From Kiritimatiellales bacterium (GTDB lineage Bacteria > Verrucomicrobiota > Kiritimatiellia > Kiritimatiellales > Pontiellaceae), in the NCBI GenBank assembly GCA_030588285.1, contig JAUUYK010000043.1:1-7369 (forward strand): a stretch of 7,369 nucleotides of DNA. The letters are read 5' to 3'. Of the stretch, positions 1-5,876 are shown piece after piece (within the stretch, counting starts at the first letter, position 1; each line of letters begins with the position of its first letter). The notes beneath the pieces are model-generated. The model did no database searches and was not told where the DNA came from. It saw nothing but the letters and a program-made list of their open reading frames with translations. Position numbers and translations under genes: made by a program.

Positions 1-418
1 GCGCCTGATTTCCTGTGCACCCCAACATGACAATCGAACGAAGGCTCGGCACCTTCCTTTTTACCCCGGAAAGAATATCCATAAACCGACAGGAACTAAA
101 AATGGCCGACACGCCGCAATCGTGAAAGATATGCGATACTTCCTGCTCTCGTAGCTTGGCATCCACCGGAACCGCGATGGCCCCAATCCCGACAATTCCG
201 TGATAGATTTCGAACCATTCCGGCGAGTTTTCGTGATAAATGGCCACCCGATCCCCCGCAACAACTCCGAGCTGTATCAGCATTTCTGAAACATGCCAAA
301 CCCGCTCGCGCAACCGTTTAAAGGTCGTCGTTTTCCAGTCGCCATTTTGTTTATAGCGCAATGCCACCGCGTCGGGGCTTTCGTTGGCGGCGCGGGTCAA
401 GCAATCCTTAATGGTCAT
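1..418 (-). CDS. AMP-forming acyl-CoA synthetase (AMP-binding family), N-terminal part only
   Basis: Reading leftward from the ATG at 418-416, the frame stays open for 139 codons to the window edge, so the gene is cut and its C-terminal part is missing. The protein begins MTIKDCLTRAANESPDAVAL and shows the N-terminal pattern of fatty-acid/acyl-CoA ligases: a W-K-T-T-T-F stretch near residues 28-33 (usually W..TY), G55-D56-R57-V58-A59 followed by the N64-S65-P66-E67-W68 block, and a GIGAIAVPVDAKL segment at 77-89. The family activates a carboxylic acid with ATP to an acyl-adenylate and then forms the CoA thioester. The P-loop-like SGTTG motif and the adenylate-binding motifs lie beyond the window, so the substrate cannot be judged. 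An AGGAG at 426-430 sits 7 nt before the start. The gene follows the OsmC-family gene by 17 bp and is probably co-transcribed with it. Confidence 0.88.
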   Translation of the reverse strand, partial: MTIKDCLTRAANESPDAVALRYKQNGDWKTTTFKRLRERVWHVSEMLIQLGVVAGDRVAIYHENSPEWFEIYHGIVGIGAIAVPVDAKLREQEVSHIFHDCGVSAIFSSCRFMDILSGVKRKVPSLRSIVMLGCTGNQA

Positions 419-435
419 GGCGACTCTCCTTTCTA

Positions 436-870
436 TTAGGTCAATGTCACATGAATCGGCGTGGCATTCAGTAGGTTCTCAGAAATGGGGCATCGGCGAT
501 CCACTTCGTGTAAAAAGGTTTCCTTTTCCGCGTCGGTCATATCGGCATCTACCTCCACTTTGACATGAATCGCTTGATATCCGATTCGTCCGTCAATCGG
601 TTTTCCGAGCAGTCCATCAACATCGACCTCCGCCTCCACTTGAATATCCATTCCTCGGAGCTCAATCCGCTGTTGCATGGCCACAATCCGACCCAGAGTT
701 CCAATACATCCGGACAACGAAATCAAGATCAGCTCCAGTGGCGTAACCCCGCTATCGGTTCCGCCGGCGTTCGCCGGTTGATCAATCACAACTTTGTGTC
801 CGCGAACTTGGGTTTCAATAACAAATTGATCCGTTAGTTTTGATGCAATCTTAATCCTCTTCGTTGCCAT
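436..870 (-). CDS. OsmC-family peroxiredoxin-like protein
   Basis: This 144-residue protein has the usual length and layout of the OsmC/Ohr superfamily. A short N-terminal strand region is followed by the G-V-T-P-L-E-L helix start (41-47), the helix holding Cys55 in SLSGCIGTLG, and a second cysteine, Cys127, in DRRCPISENL. These are the two positions expected for the thiol pair that reduces organic hydroperoxides in characterised OsmC and Ohr proteins. Glu46, nine residues before Cys55, occupies the place of the conserved glutamate. I cannot separate OsmC, Ohr and the less well characterised YhfA-like branch from sequence alone; the C-terminal CPISENLLN pattern is common in the generic branch. 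The start is supported by AAGGAG 7-8 nt upstream. It is the first gene of a two-gene unit with the acyl-CoA synthetase. Its only upstream space is 103 bp that contains the preceding gene's terminator. Confidence 0.9.
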   Translation of the reverse strand: MATKRIKIASKLTDQFVIETQVRGHKVVIDQPANAGGTDSGVTPLELILISLSGCIGTLGRIVAMQQRIELRGMDIQVEAEVDVDGLLGKPIDGRIGYQAIHVKVEVDADMTDAEKETFLHEVDRRCPISENLLNATPIHVTLT

Positions 871-902
871 TATATTCTCCTTTTCAATGTGCGCACCTTA
901 AT

Positions 903-942
903 AAAAAAAGCCGGATTCCCACGAATTGGAATGCCGGCTTTT
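903..942 (-). terminator. Rho-independent terminator after the LysM lipoprotein gene
   Basis: A GC-rich hairpin is formed by 910-919 (GCCGGATTCC) and 928-938 (GGAATGCCGGC), pairing over 10 bp with one bulged base around an 8-nt loop. On the minus strand it is followed by a run of seven T (complement of 903-909), which is the classical intrinsic terminator form. The plus strand has only four T after the stem, so leftward termination is favoured. It lies 31 bp beyond the stop codon of the lipoprotein gene and 32 bp before the OsmC-family start codon. Confidence 0.85.
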
Positions 943-973
943 CCCCAAGGTTCAGAAAGTACGTGTTGAACGT

Positions 974-1489
974 CTATTCAGGAATAAACAGTTTTTGGCC
1001 GACGTAGATGCTATCGGATTTGAGATTATTGGCCTTTTTAATGGATTTAACACTGGTCTTGTAGGCGGAGGCGATGACCGAGAGCGTGTTCCCCGAAACA
1101 ACCACATGCTCCCGTCCAGCTCCCCGGCGGGAGGACGAGGGCCTGGATCCCACCGATTTTTTTAGCAGGCCTTCGACCCGTTTAATCAACTCGTTCATTT
1201 CCCGTGCCTGCTTAGATTCGAGCGAACTCATTTTTCTGTTGAGTTGTGAAATCTGGTTGTTATAGGCGCGCACATCCTGCCGGAGTTGTTGCATTTCCTG
1301 CATCAGGCGGGCGGTTTCCATTTCGACGGATTCCACCTTCCCCTTCACGCGGCGAGATTGCTCGTCGGCATGACGCGCAGCCAGCTCTTTTCGAGCCGCT
1401 TCCTGTTGGCGTTGCTGCGGGGTTTGCAGGGTTTCGCATCCGGTGAGGGCGATTACGGGAATGAGGCAGAGCAAAAATTTAGGGTTCAT
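974..1489 (-). CDS. Lipoprotein with coiled coil and C-terminal LysM domain
   Basis: The 171-residue product starts with a lipoprotein signal peptide: a short charged N-terminus (MNPK), a hydrophobic stretch, and the lipobox L15-T16-G17-C18. Cys18 should therefore be lipidated and the mature protein anchored to a membrane facing the periplasm. Residues about 25-111 are rich in Gln, Glu, Arg and Lys with a leucine/methionine/valine heptad-like spacing, suggesting a long coiled coil. A short Ser/Arg-rich linker (112-126) leads to a LysM domain at about 127-170, with the V-S-G-N-T-L-S-V-I-A opening, central A153-N154-N155-L156 and the closing VGQKLFIPE. LysM modules bind N-acetylglucosamine glycans, here presumably peptidoglycan. 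No enzymatic domain is visible, so a structural or tethering role is inferred. The SD is weak (GGA about 8 nt upstream). It lies 55 bp after sppA and is followed by a strong terminator, so it may be the last gene of an sppA transcript. Confidence 0.88.
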   Translation of the reverse strand: MNPKFLLCLIPVIALTGCETLQTPQQRQQEAARKELAARHADEQSRRVKGKVESVEMETARLMQEMQQLRQDVRAYNNQISQLNRKMSSLESKQAREMNELIKRVEGLLKKSVGSRPSSSRRGAGREHVVVSGNTLSVIASAYKTSVKSIKKANNLKSDSIYVGQKLFIPE

Positions 1490-1502
1490 TTTATCGTTCC
1501 AT

Positions 1503-1530
1503 ATTCAGAGTTCGTTATTCAACATTCAAG
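1503..1530 (-). repeat. Four imperfect heptamer units between sppA and the lipoprotein gene
   Basis: On the plus strand this stretch reads as four 7-base units, ATTCAGA, GTTCGTT, ATTCAAC and ATTCAAG. Two of them match at six of seven positions. It fills half of the 55-bp gap upstream of the lipoprotein start. No function can be assigned and the pattern may be chance. Confidence 0.25.
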
Positions 1531-1544
1531 CCAGGAGGCCGGTG

Positions 1545-2531
1545 CTACGGCTTCCAGAGGTATAAAAGGCGGGGCGATTGAAGGGCGGAGAAATCAGGGA
1601 TTACAGGGCCTTTTGAGTTCAAAAGGCTATCCAAGAACCCACGGGGTTTGTGGTAGCGGACAACATAGATGTCTTCCACCTCCAATAATACGGTGAGTTT
1701 ATCGATGGCATCTTGCAAATAGCCGACGCCGTCGATGAGATTGTGCTCCATCGCTTGGGTTACATTAAACACGCGTCCATCCAGCAGGTCGCGATTTTCG
1801 AGTCCGCGCGAAGATTCGACGATGGAGGCAAAGCGCTCCTGCATGGAATCCACCAGCTCCTGCAACATGGCCACATGGAGCGGATCCGCTTCTTCGAAAG
1901 GGTTGAGCATATCCTTGTTTTTGCCGGAGGCAATGGTGACAGAGCTCACCCCGAGTTTTTCAGAGAGCCCTTTCACGTTTAGCGTCTGCATAATTACACC
2001 AACCGAGCCTACGATGGCGGTCGGTTCAGCCATGATAAAATCGCCCGCCATAGCGGCATAGTATGCGCCGGAGGCTCCGATATCACGAATGAATACCATA
2101 ATCATCCGGGTCTCGTCTTCCCGCTTAAACTGTTCGAGAGCGGCATAGATTTCATCGCTGGGCGTTACAGAACCGCCGGGGGAGTCCACTTCCAGAATAA
2201 TGGCTTTCACCTTGGAATCAATCGTGGCCGCGCGGATCTGGGAAAGTAGCATCTCCACCATATCGGGTTCCGCCCCAAAAAGTCGTTCGCGCGAACCCCG
2301 CATGATAATGCCGGAAAGCCCAATCCGTACCACCTTCGTTTTGCCGTAACCGCAAGACCAAACCTCTTCATAAAGCGGCTCGTCATCCACCGGATAATCG
2401 GTGCCTGTATCCACAGATCCCGATAAAACCAGCGAGGTCAGCCCAACATTCGTTAAAAAACTCCCCGCAAGCATCACGGCCAATACGCCGATTGCAATCC
2501 AACAGCCAACCTTAGAACCTTTATTACTCAT
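1545..2531 (-). CDS. sppA: Signal peptide peptidase SppA, short (36K) type
   Basis: This is a serine protease of the S49/ClpP-crotonase fold that cuts leftover signal peptides in or at the cytoplasmic membrane. The 328 residues start with a membrane anchor at about 10-31 and then a variable acidic stretch. The protease domain includes D116-S117-P118-G119-G120-S121, the nucleophile region G152-A153-S154-G155-A156-Y157-Y158, and the lysine region A201-S202-G203-K204-N205-K206-D207. Ser154 and Lys206 are 52 residues apart, the same spacing as the Ser147/Lys199 dyad I recall for the Bacillus subtilis enzyme, so the catalytic pair appears intact. The length fits the single-domain SppA forms, not the double-length E. 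coli protein. A GGGAG lies 7 nt before the ATG. It diverges from kdsD and may be transcribed with the LysM lipoprotein gene downstream. Confidence 0.95.
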   Translation of the reverse strand: MSNKGSKVGCWIAIGVLAVMLAGSFLTNVGLTSLVLSGSVDTGTDYPVDDEPLYEEVWSCGYGKTKVVRIGLSGIIMRGSRERLFGAEPDMVEMLLSQIRAATIDSKVKAIILEVDSPGGSVTPSDEIYAALEQFKREDETRMIMVFIRDIGASGAYYAAMAGDFIMAEPTAIVGSVGVIMQTLNVKGLSEKLGVSSVTIASGKNKDMLNPFEEADPLHVAMLQELVDSMQERFASIVESSRGLENRDLLDGRVFNVTQAMEHNLIDGVGYLQDAIDKLTVLLEVEDIYVVRYHKPRGFLDSLLNSKGPVIPDFSALQSPRLLYLWKP

Positions 2532-2564
2532 TCACCTACTCCCAATTTTTTATTCTGTTCGGAA

Positions 2565-2593
2565 ACCATAGGGGTTCGGTTGCTTTATTTGAA
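2565..2593 (-). promoter_or_regulatory. Possible sigma70-type promoter for sppA
   Basis: On the minus strand TTCAAA (complement of 2588-2593) and TATGGT (complement of 2565-2570) are separated by 17 bp, each matching four of six consensus positions. Transcription would start about 20-25 bp before the sppA ribosome site. This is a weak match in AT-rich DNA and is offered only as a candidate. Confidence 0.2.
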
Positions 2594-2601
2594 TAAATAA
2601 A

Positions 2602-2616
2602 TTCCAATGGTTGGAA
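2602..2616. promoter_or_regulatory. Operator-like inverted repeat in the sppA/kdsD divergent region
   Basis: The sequence TTCCAA-TGG-TTGGAA is a perfect 6-bp inverted repeat with a 3-bp centre. It lies in the middle of the 133-bp gap between the two divergent genes, where a regulator could act on both. A second short palindrome, TTTATT-TG-AATAAA, occupies 2584-2597 directly beside it. The motif could be a protein-binding site or a dispersed genomic motif; the half site recurs in other gaps of this window. Confidence 0.35.
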
Positions 2617-2624
2617 AAAATCGG

Positions 2625-2642
2625 GTAGTTTCTGCGAACTAC
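2625..2642 (+). promoter_or_regulatory. Possible hairpin in the kdsD leader
   Basis: GTAGTT (2625-2630) and AACTAC (2637-2642) can pair as a 6-bp stem around a 6-nt loop, ending 10 nt before the kdsD ribosome binding site. No T-run follows, so it is not an intrinsic terminator. It could affect translation initiation or mRNA stability, but the short stem may also be chance. Confidence 0.3.
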
Positions 2643-2652
2643 GTTGGGAATA

Positions 2653-2658
2653 AAGGAG
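2653..2658 (+). promoter_or_regulatory. Ribosome binding site that fixes the kdsD start at GTG 2665
   Basis: AAGGAG is followed by a 6-nt spacer (CACACA) and then GTG. The frame is open further upstream to a TTG at 2644, but that codon lies before this SD and has no SD of its own, so translation should begin at 2665. Confidence 0.8.
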
Positions 2659-2664
2659 CACACA

Positions 2665-3636
2665 GTGGATTATCTTAAACGCGCAAGAGAAGTTCTAAGT
2701 ATTGAACAGGCCGGAATTGAAAAAGTGAAAAACGAAATCGGCGAAGGCTTTGTGCAAGCCGTCGATGCTATTTTAGACACCGTTAAAAAAGGCGGAAAAG
2801 TCGTCGTGGCCGGGGTTGGAAAAAACTGGCACATCGGCAACAAAATGGCCGCCACATTTATGAGCACCGGAACGCCATCGGTGGCCATGCACCCAATCGA
2901 AGCCATGCACGGCGATTTTGGACTCCTTTCCGACCACGACATTTTACTGGCCATGAGCTATTCCGGCGCCTCCGAGGAATTGATCGCCCTCATTCAACCG
3001 GTTAAACGCAAAGGCATCAAAATCATCGCGTTGACCGGCGAGAAAGGCAGCCCCCTCGCCGAACACGCCGACATCCTGGTCTCCGTGAAAGTCGACCAAG
3101 AAGCCTGCCCATTCAATATGGCCCCCACCACCAGCACCACCGCCACCCTCGCACTCGGCGATGCCATGGCGATGGTGATGCTTGAGGCCCGCGGATTTAA
3201 ACTAGAAGACTACGCCAAACTCCATCCCGGCGGGGCTATTGGCCGCACCCTGCTGCTTCGCGTCGAAGATGTCATGCGCACCGGAAACCGCTGTGCCACG
3301 GTGCCCACCGGGCATCCCGTCCGCGAAGCGTTGCTCGCCATGACCGGTGCAAAATCCGGTTGCGTCGCGGTGGTGAACGAGGACCAAACCCTCGCCGGAA
3401 TCATGACCGATGGCGATCTGCGCCGCCACCTGCTGAAAACCCCAAACTTGATGGAGCACACGGTCGACGAAGTGATGACCCGCAATCCCAAAACGCTTTC
3501 CAGAAAGATGCTCGCGCTCGAAATCCTGAATATTTACGAAAAACACAACATCGACGATCTCATCGTGGTCGATGAAAACAATCAGGTCATCGGCTCCGTC
3601 GACATCCAAGACATGCCCAAACTAAAAATCCTCTAA
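2665..3636 (+). CDS. kdsD: D-arabinose-5-phosphate isomerase (KdsD/KpsF/GutQ family)
   Basis: The enzyme interconverts D-ribulose 5-phosphate and D-arabinose 5-phosphate, the first committed step toward KDO, the inner-core sugar of LPS. The 323-residue protein (E. coli KdsD is 328) has an SIS domain at about 35-175 and two CBS domains at about 200-256 and 266-320. K53, E105, E146 and H187 each sit exactly six positions before the E. coli catalytic residues I recall (K59, E111, E152, H193), so the active site is intact. Family signatures include G50-V51-G52-K53, H76-P77-I78-E79-A80, A147-C148-P149, A153-P154-T155 and H187-P188-G189-G190-A191. Nearby positions differ from the usual pattern: KNWHIG instead of KSGHIG and SYSGAS instead of SNSGES. 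The GTG start is set by AAGGAG 6 nt upstream. No terminator hairpin follows, although eight T occur at 3642-3649. Confidence 0.93.
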   Translation: MDYLKRAREVLSIEQAGIEKVKNEIGEGFVQAVDAILDTVKKGGKVVVAGVGKNWHIGNKMAATFMSTGTPSVAMHPIEAMHGDFGLLSDHDILLAMSYSGASEELIALIQPVKRKGIKIIALTGEKGSPLAEHADILVSVKVDQEACPFNMAPTTSTTATLALGDAMAMVMLEARGFKLEDYAKLHPGGAIGRTLLLRVEDVMRTGNRCATVPTGHPVREALLAMTGAKSGCVAVVNEDQTLAGIMTDGDLRRHLLKTPNLMEHTVDEVMTRNPKTLSRKMLALEILNIYEKHNIDDLIVVDENNQVIGSVDIQDMPKLKIL

Positions 3637-3682
3637 GCCCCTTTTTTTTAAATCGCGGCGAATAAAGCATTCCAATTCCCGA

Positions 3683-3711
3683 TTGACCCGTTTAGGCGCA
3701 ATCAGTAGGGT
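3683..3711 (+). promoter_or_regulatory. Possible promoter for the PpiD-like/fxsA/HAD-UbiA run
   Basis: TTGACC (3683-3688, five of six consensus positions) is followed after 17 bp by TAGGGT (3706-3711, three of six). It lies in the 117-bp gap before the PpiD-like gene and would give a leader of about 35 nt. The -10 match is poor, so transcription could instead come from kdsD. Confidence 0.3.
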
Positions 3712-3753
3712 TCATGATTCTTTTTACAACATTCAGAAGACAGGGGACAGACC

Positions 3754-5436
3754 ATGGCCATGATGATTACGAAATTTAATAAGATTATTCATAACAAAAC
3801 CGTATGGCTGTTTTTTGCCATTCTTATTAGCGTGGCCTTCGTCGGCGTATACACCGGTTCAAAATCTAGCGGAGCCATTGAACGTAGCAACAGTAAATCC
3901 GAGGTGGTGGGTCGCCTTTCTGGAAAAGATATTTCCCGCCTCGAATACAACCAAGCCTTTCAACATGTCTATGTCATGTATTCCATGATGACTGGGCGCC
4001 CGCTCAAAATCACGAAAGAGGTCGAACCAATGATTCGTCGGGCCACATGGCTGCGGATCGCCACCCTTAAAAAAGCGAACGAAATGGGGTTGACCGTCAG
4101 CGCCGTCCAAGTTGTGGACACCATTAAGCGCCAGCCGATTTTCCAAAACCCGCAATCGGGGCAATACGATGCCTCCGCCTACAACGCCTTCGTTAACAAC
4201 TTTCTTCCCAGCGTAAGAATGAATGCCAAAGGACTCGAAAGCATGTTTGCCGAAAACGTGCTCATCGAAAAAGCCTCTAACATCGCCGCACAGGGCGCAC
4301 TCGTGACCGACGAAGAAATCAAAAAGTCCTTCCATCTCTACTCCGATAAACTCACCGTCGACTACGCCAAAATTCCTCGTAGCCTGACCGGAACTATCAC
4401 GGTTAGTGATGAAGAAGCCAAAGTCTACTTCGACCAGAATCCAGATCAGTTCCGCATGCCAGAAAAAGCAATCGTCCATTACGTTCAGTTTGCCATTTCT
4501 GACTACACCAACTCCGTCACCGTAGCCGATGAAATCGTGGCGCAGGTTTATGAGTCCAACAAGCAGAGCTACCTCAAACCTGCCGTCGAAGGCGCGCCCG
4601 AAGGAGCCGCACCGGAATACAAAACCCTCGAAGAAGTTAAGGACTCCATCGTAGCCATGGTGACCCCCGAGCTCGCCCGTCGGGAAGCCGCCAATGTCGC
4701 CGACGCACTCGTGGCCCAACTTTCCGATGAAAATGCCACCTTCCAAGCCAAGGCCGAAGAAGCAGGGCTTCAAGTAATCTCCAACACCCCCGCCTTCGGG
4801 GTCACCGATTCCGTGAAGGGCGTTGATCCAACCGCACCCTTTGCGCGGGCCGCGTTCAACCTGCAAAAAGGGCCCTCACATTACTACAGCGATCCCGTAG
4901 TGGGCCGCGACTTCGTCTATATCATCGCCCTCCAGAAAAAGCTTCCCTCCTTCCCCCCCACCTTCGAGATGGTTAAGGCGGATGCCCTTGAAATGGCCAA
5001 AATGGCGGCCACCGAAACCGCCTACGTAGAAAAAGCAGTGGCTGTGCACACCGAAATCCAGACGGCGATTAAAGCCGGCACCTCCTTCGCTGATGCCGCA
5101 ACCAAGTATGAACTGACTATTGTTCAAACCATCCCATTCGATCCCTCCACTTCGCTAAAAGATGAATTCGGTCGGCAAATCATGAATGCCACGATTCCGT
5201 TCGAAAGCGGAACCTTGGTTGATCTCATCGATACCCCGAACGAGCTCCTCGTTGCCTACATCGCCGAAAAAGAGCTGGCCGACGAAACCACAACCCTACC
5301 CGCCATGCGTGAAGAAATTTCCGCCGGCATTCGCAATAAAAAAGCGAATCAGCTTGCTCAAGCGTGGCAGGAATCCGTTCTCGAAGAAGCCAACCTCGAA
5401 GACCTATCCGTAAAAACGGAAGAAGACAACGCGTAG
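3754..5436 (+). CDS. PpiD-like membrane-anchored periplasmic chaperone (SurA_N-type), parvulin core not evident
   Basis: The 560-residue protein has the PpiD arrangement: a short basic cytoplasmic N-terminus, one membrane span at about 17-33 (WLFFAILISVAFVGV), and a long periplasmic part. Residues about 50-180 resemble the SurA N-terminal chaperone domain, with VVGRLSGKDISRLEYNQAF and the PpiD-like F130-Q131...Y138-D139...Y143 pattern. After a Y-F-D-Q-N...F-R-M-P-E segment near 226-240, I do not find the catalytic or structural signature of a parvulin PPIase domain such as GGxLG. A segment with Pro/Ala/Gly (PAVEGAPEGAAPE, around 273-285) and long helices follow, then the C-terminal KAEEAGL, LQKGP and PPTFEMVKADAL blocks typical of PpiD-like proteins. 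The probable role is holding or folding newly exported envelope proteins at the inner membrane. AGGGGA 6 nt upstream selects the first ATG over the in-frame ATGs at 3760 and 3763. It leads a tight gene run. Confidence 0.82.
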   Translation: MAMMITKFNKIIHNKTVWLFFAILISVAFVGVYTGSKSSGAIERSNSKSEVVGRLSGKDISRLEYNQAFQHVYVMYSMMTGRPLKITKEVEPMIRRATWLRIATLKKANEMGLTVSAVQVVDTIKRQPIFQNPQSGQYDASAYNAFVNNFLPSVRMNAKGLESMFAENVLIEKASNIAAQGALVTDEEIKKSFHLYSDKLTVDYAKIPRSLTGTITVSDEEAKVYFDQNPDQFRMPEKAIVHYVQFAISDYTNSVTVADEIVAQVYESNKQSYLKPAVEGAPEGAAPEYKTLEEVKDSIVAMVTPELARREAANVADALVAQLSDENATFQAKAEEAGLQVISNTPAFGVTDSVKGVDPTAPFARAAFNLQKGPSHYYSDPVVGRDFVYIIALQKKLPSFPPTFEMVKADALEMAKMAATETAYVEKAVAVHTEIQTAIKAGTSFADAATKYELTIVQTIPFDPSTSLKDEFGRQIMNATIPFESGTLVDLIDTPNELLVAYIAEKELADETTTLPAMREEISAGIRNKKANQLAQAWQESVLEEANLEDLSVKTEEDNA

Positions 5437-5440
5437 AACC

Positions 5441-5444
5441 GGAG
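5441..5444 (+). promoter_or_regulatory. Ribosome binding site that fixes the fxsA start at 5451
   Basis: GGAG lies 5-8 nt after the stop of the PpiD-like gene and is followed by a 6-nt spacer and ATG at 5451. The fxsA frame is open upstream to an ATG at 5364, but that would overlap the previous gene by 73 bp, lacks an SD, and would add a 29-residue basic stretch unlike FxsA. Confidence 0.8.
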
Positions 5445-5450
5445 AACGCT

Positions 5451-5870
5451 ATGCCGCTGCAATACCTCATTGCACTGTTTATAGGACTACCCATTGTTGA
5501 GCTCGCCCTGCTCTTCAGGATCCACGAATGGGTCGGCTTCGTGCCTACCGTTTTGCTCGTGCTGTTCACCGGAATCGCCGGTGCAGCACTCGTTCGACGG
5601 CAGGGCGTTGCCCTGCTCTTTAAAATCCAAAAGGAAATGGCCGCCGGCAATCTGCCGGCGCCCCAAATGATGGATGGCGTGATGGTCCTGATCGCCGGCA
5701 CCCTGCTCGTTACCCCCGGCCTGCTCACCGACATCGTCGGATTTTCCCTGCTCATCCCCTTCGTTCGGGAACGCATCCGCTTTGGGCTGCGCGATAAACT
5801 TAAAGCAAAAATGCAGAGCGGATACATTCGGGTAAACGTAAATCAATCGGATAAATTTCCAGGAGCGTAA
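5451..5870 (+). CDS. fxsA: FxsA-family cytoplasmic membrane protein
   Basis: This 139-residue protein has the FxsA pattern. A first membrane span at about 3-22 contains P14-I15-V16-E17-L18. A second span at about 28-48 ends in the basic R49-R50-Q51-G52. A polar loop with PAPQMMDGVM (69-78) leads to a hydrophobic region with the family signature G83-T84-L85-L86-V87-T88-P89-G90-L91-L92-T93-D94-I95-V96-G97-F98, closing with IPFVR and a basic tail. In E. coli, FxsA (158 residues) is known for relieving exclusion of phage T7 in F-plasmid cells; its physiological role is unclear, so no biochemical activity can be assigned. It starts 14 bp after the PpiD-like gene. Its stop codon lies just past an AGGAG (5861-5865) that could serve the next gene, suggesting coupled translation. 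Confidence 0.9.
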   Translation: MPLQYLIALFIGLPIVELALLFRIHEWVGFVPTVLLVLFTGIAGAALVRRQGVALLFKIQKEMAAGNLPAPQMMDGVMVLIAGTLLVTPGLLTDIVGFSLLIPFVRERIRFGLRDKLKAKMQSGYIRVNVNQSDKFPGA

Positions 5871-5876
5871 AGCGGA

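Noticed and set aside
889..896. GTGCGCAC palindrome just upstream of the OsmC-family ribosome site
   Set aside because: An isolated 8-bp palindrome is expected by chance at this scale and sits very close to the SD; no second copy supports an operator.
1286..1696. 136-codon plus-strand frame across the lipoprotein gene and the end of sppA
   Set aside because: It is antisense to two confident genes, crosses their gap, and has no recognisable family features.
2644..2664. Longer kdsD reading frame beginning at TTG 2644
   Set aside because: The added seven codons contain the SD itself (2653-2658); the GTG at 2665 is ideally spaced behind it and gives a protein of normal family length.
3637..3660. 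Terminator after kdsD suggested by the run of eight T at 3642-3649
   Set aside because: No GC-rich hairpin precedes the T run, so intrinsic termination is not supported.
3754..3774. Resemblance of the PpiD-like start (ATGGCCATGATGATTACG) to the lacZ-alpha start of cloning vectors
   Set aside because: The similarity is short and imperfect, the SD and upstream DNA are unlike lac, and the frame continues as a full PpiD-like protein, so vector contamination is not indicated.
3859..4866. 335-codon open frame on the minus strand inside the PpiD-like gene
   Set aside because: It is antisense to a well-supported gene, has no recognisable domain, and reads as a Gly/Phe/Val-rich composition typical of a codon-bias shadow.
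5364..5450. N-terminal extension of fxsA starting at ATG 5364
   Set aside because: It would overlap the PpiD-like gene, has no SD, and adds a basic sequence foreign to FxsA; ATG 5451 has GGAG at 6-nt spacing.
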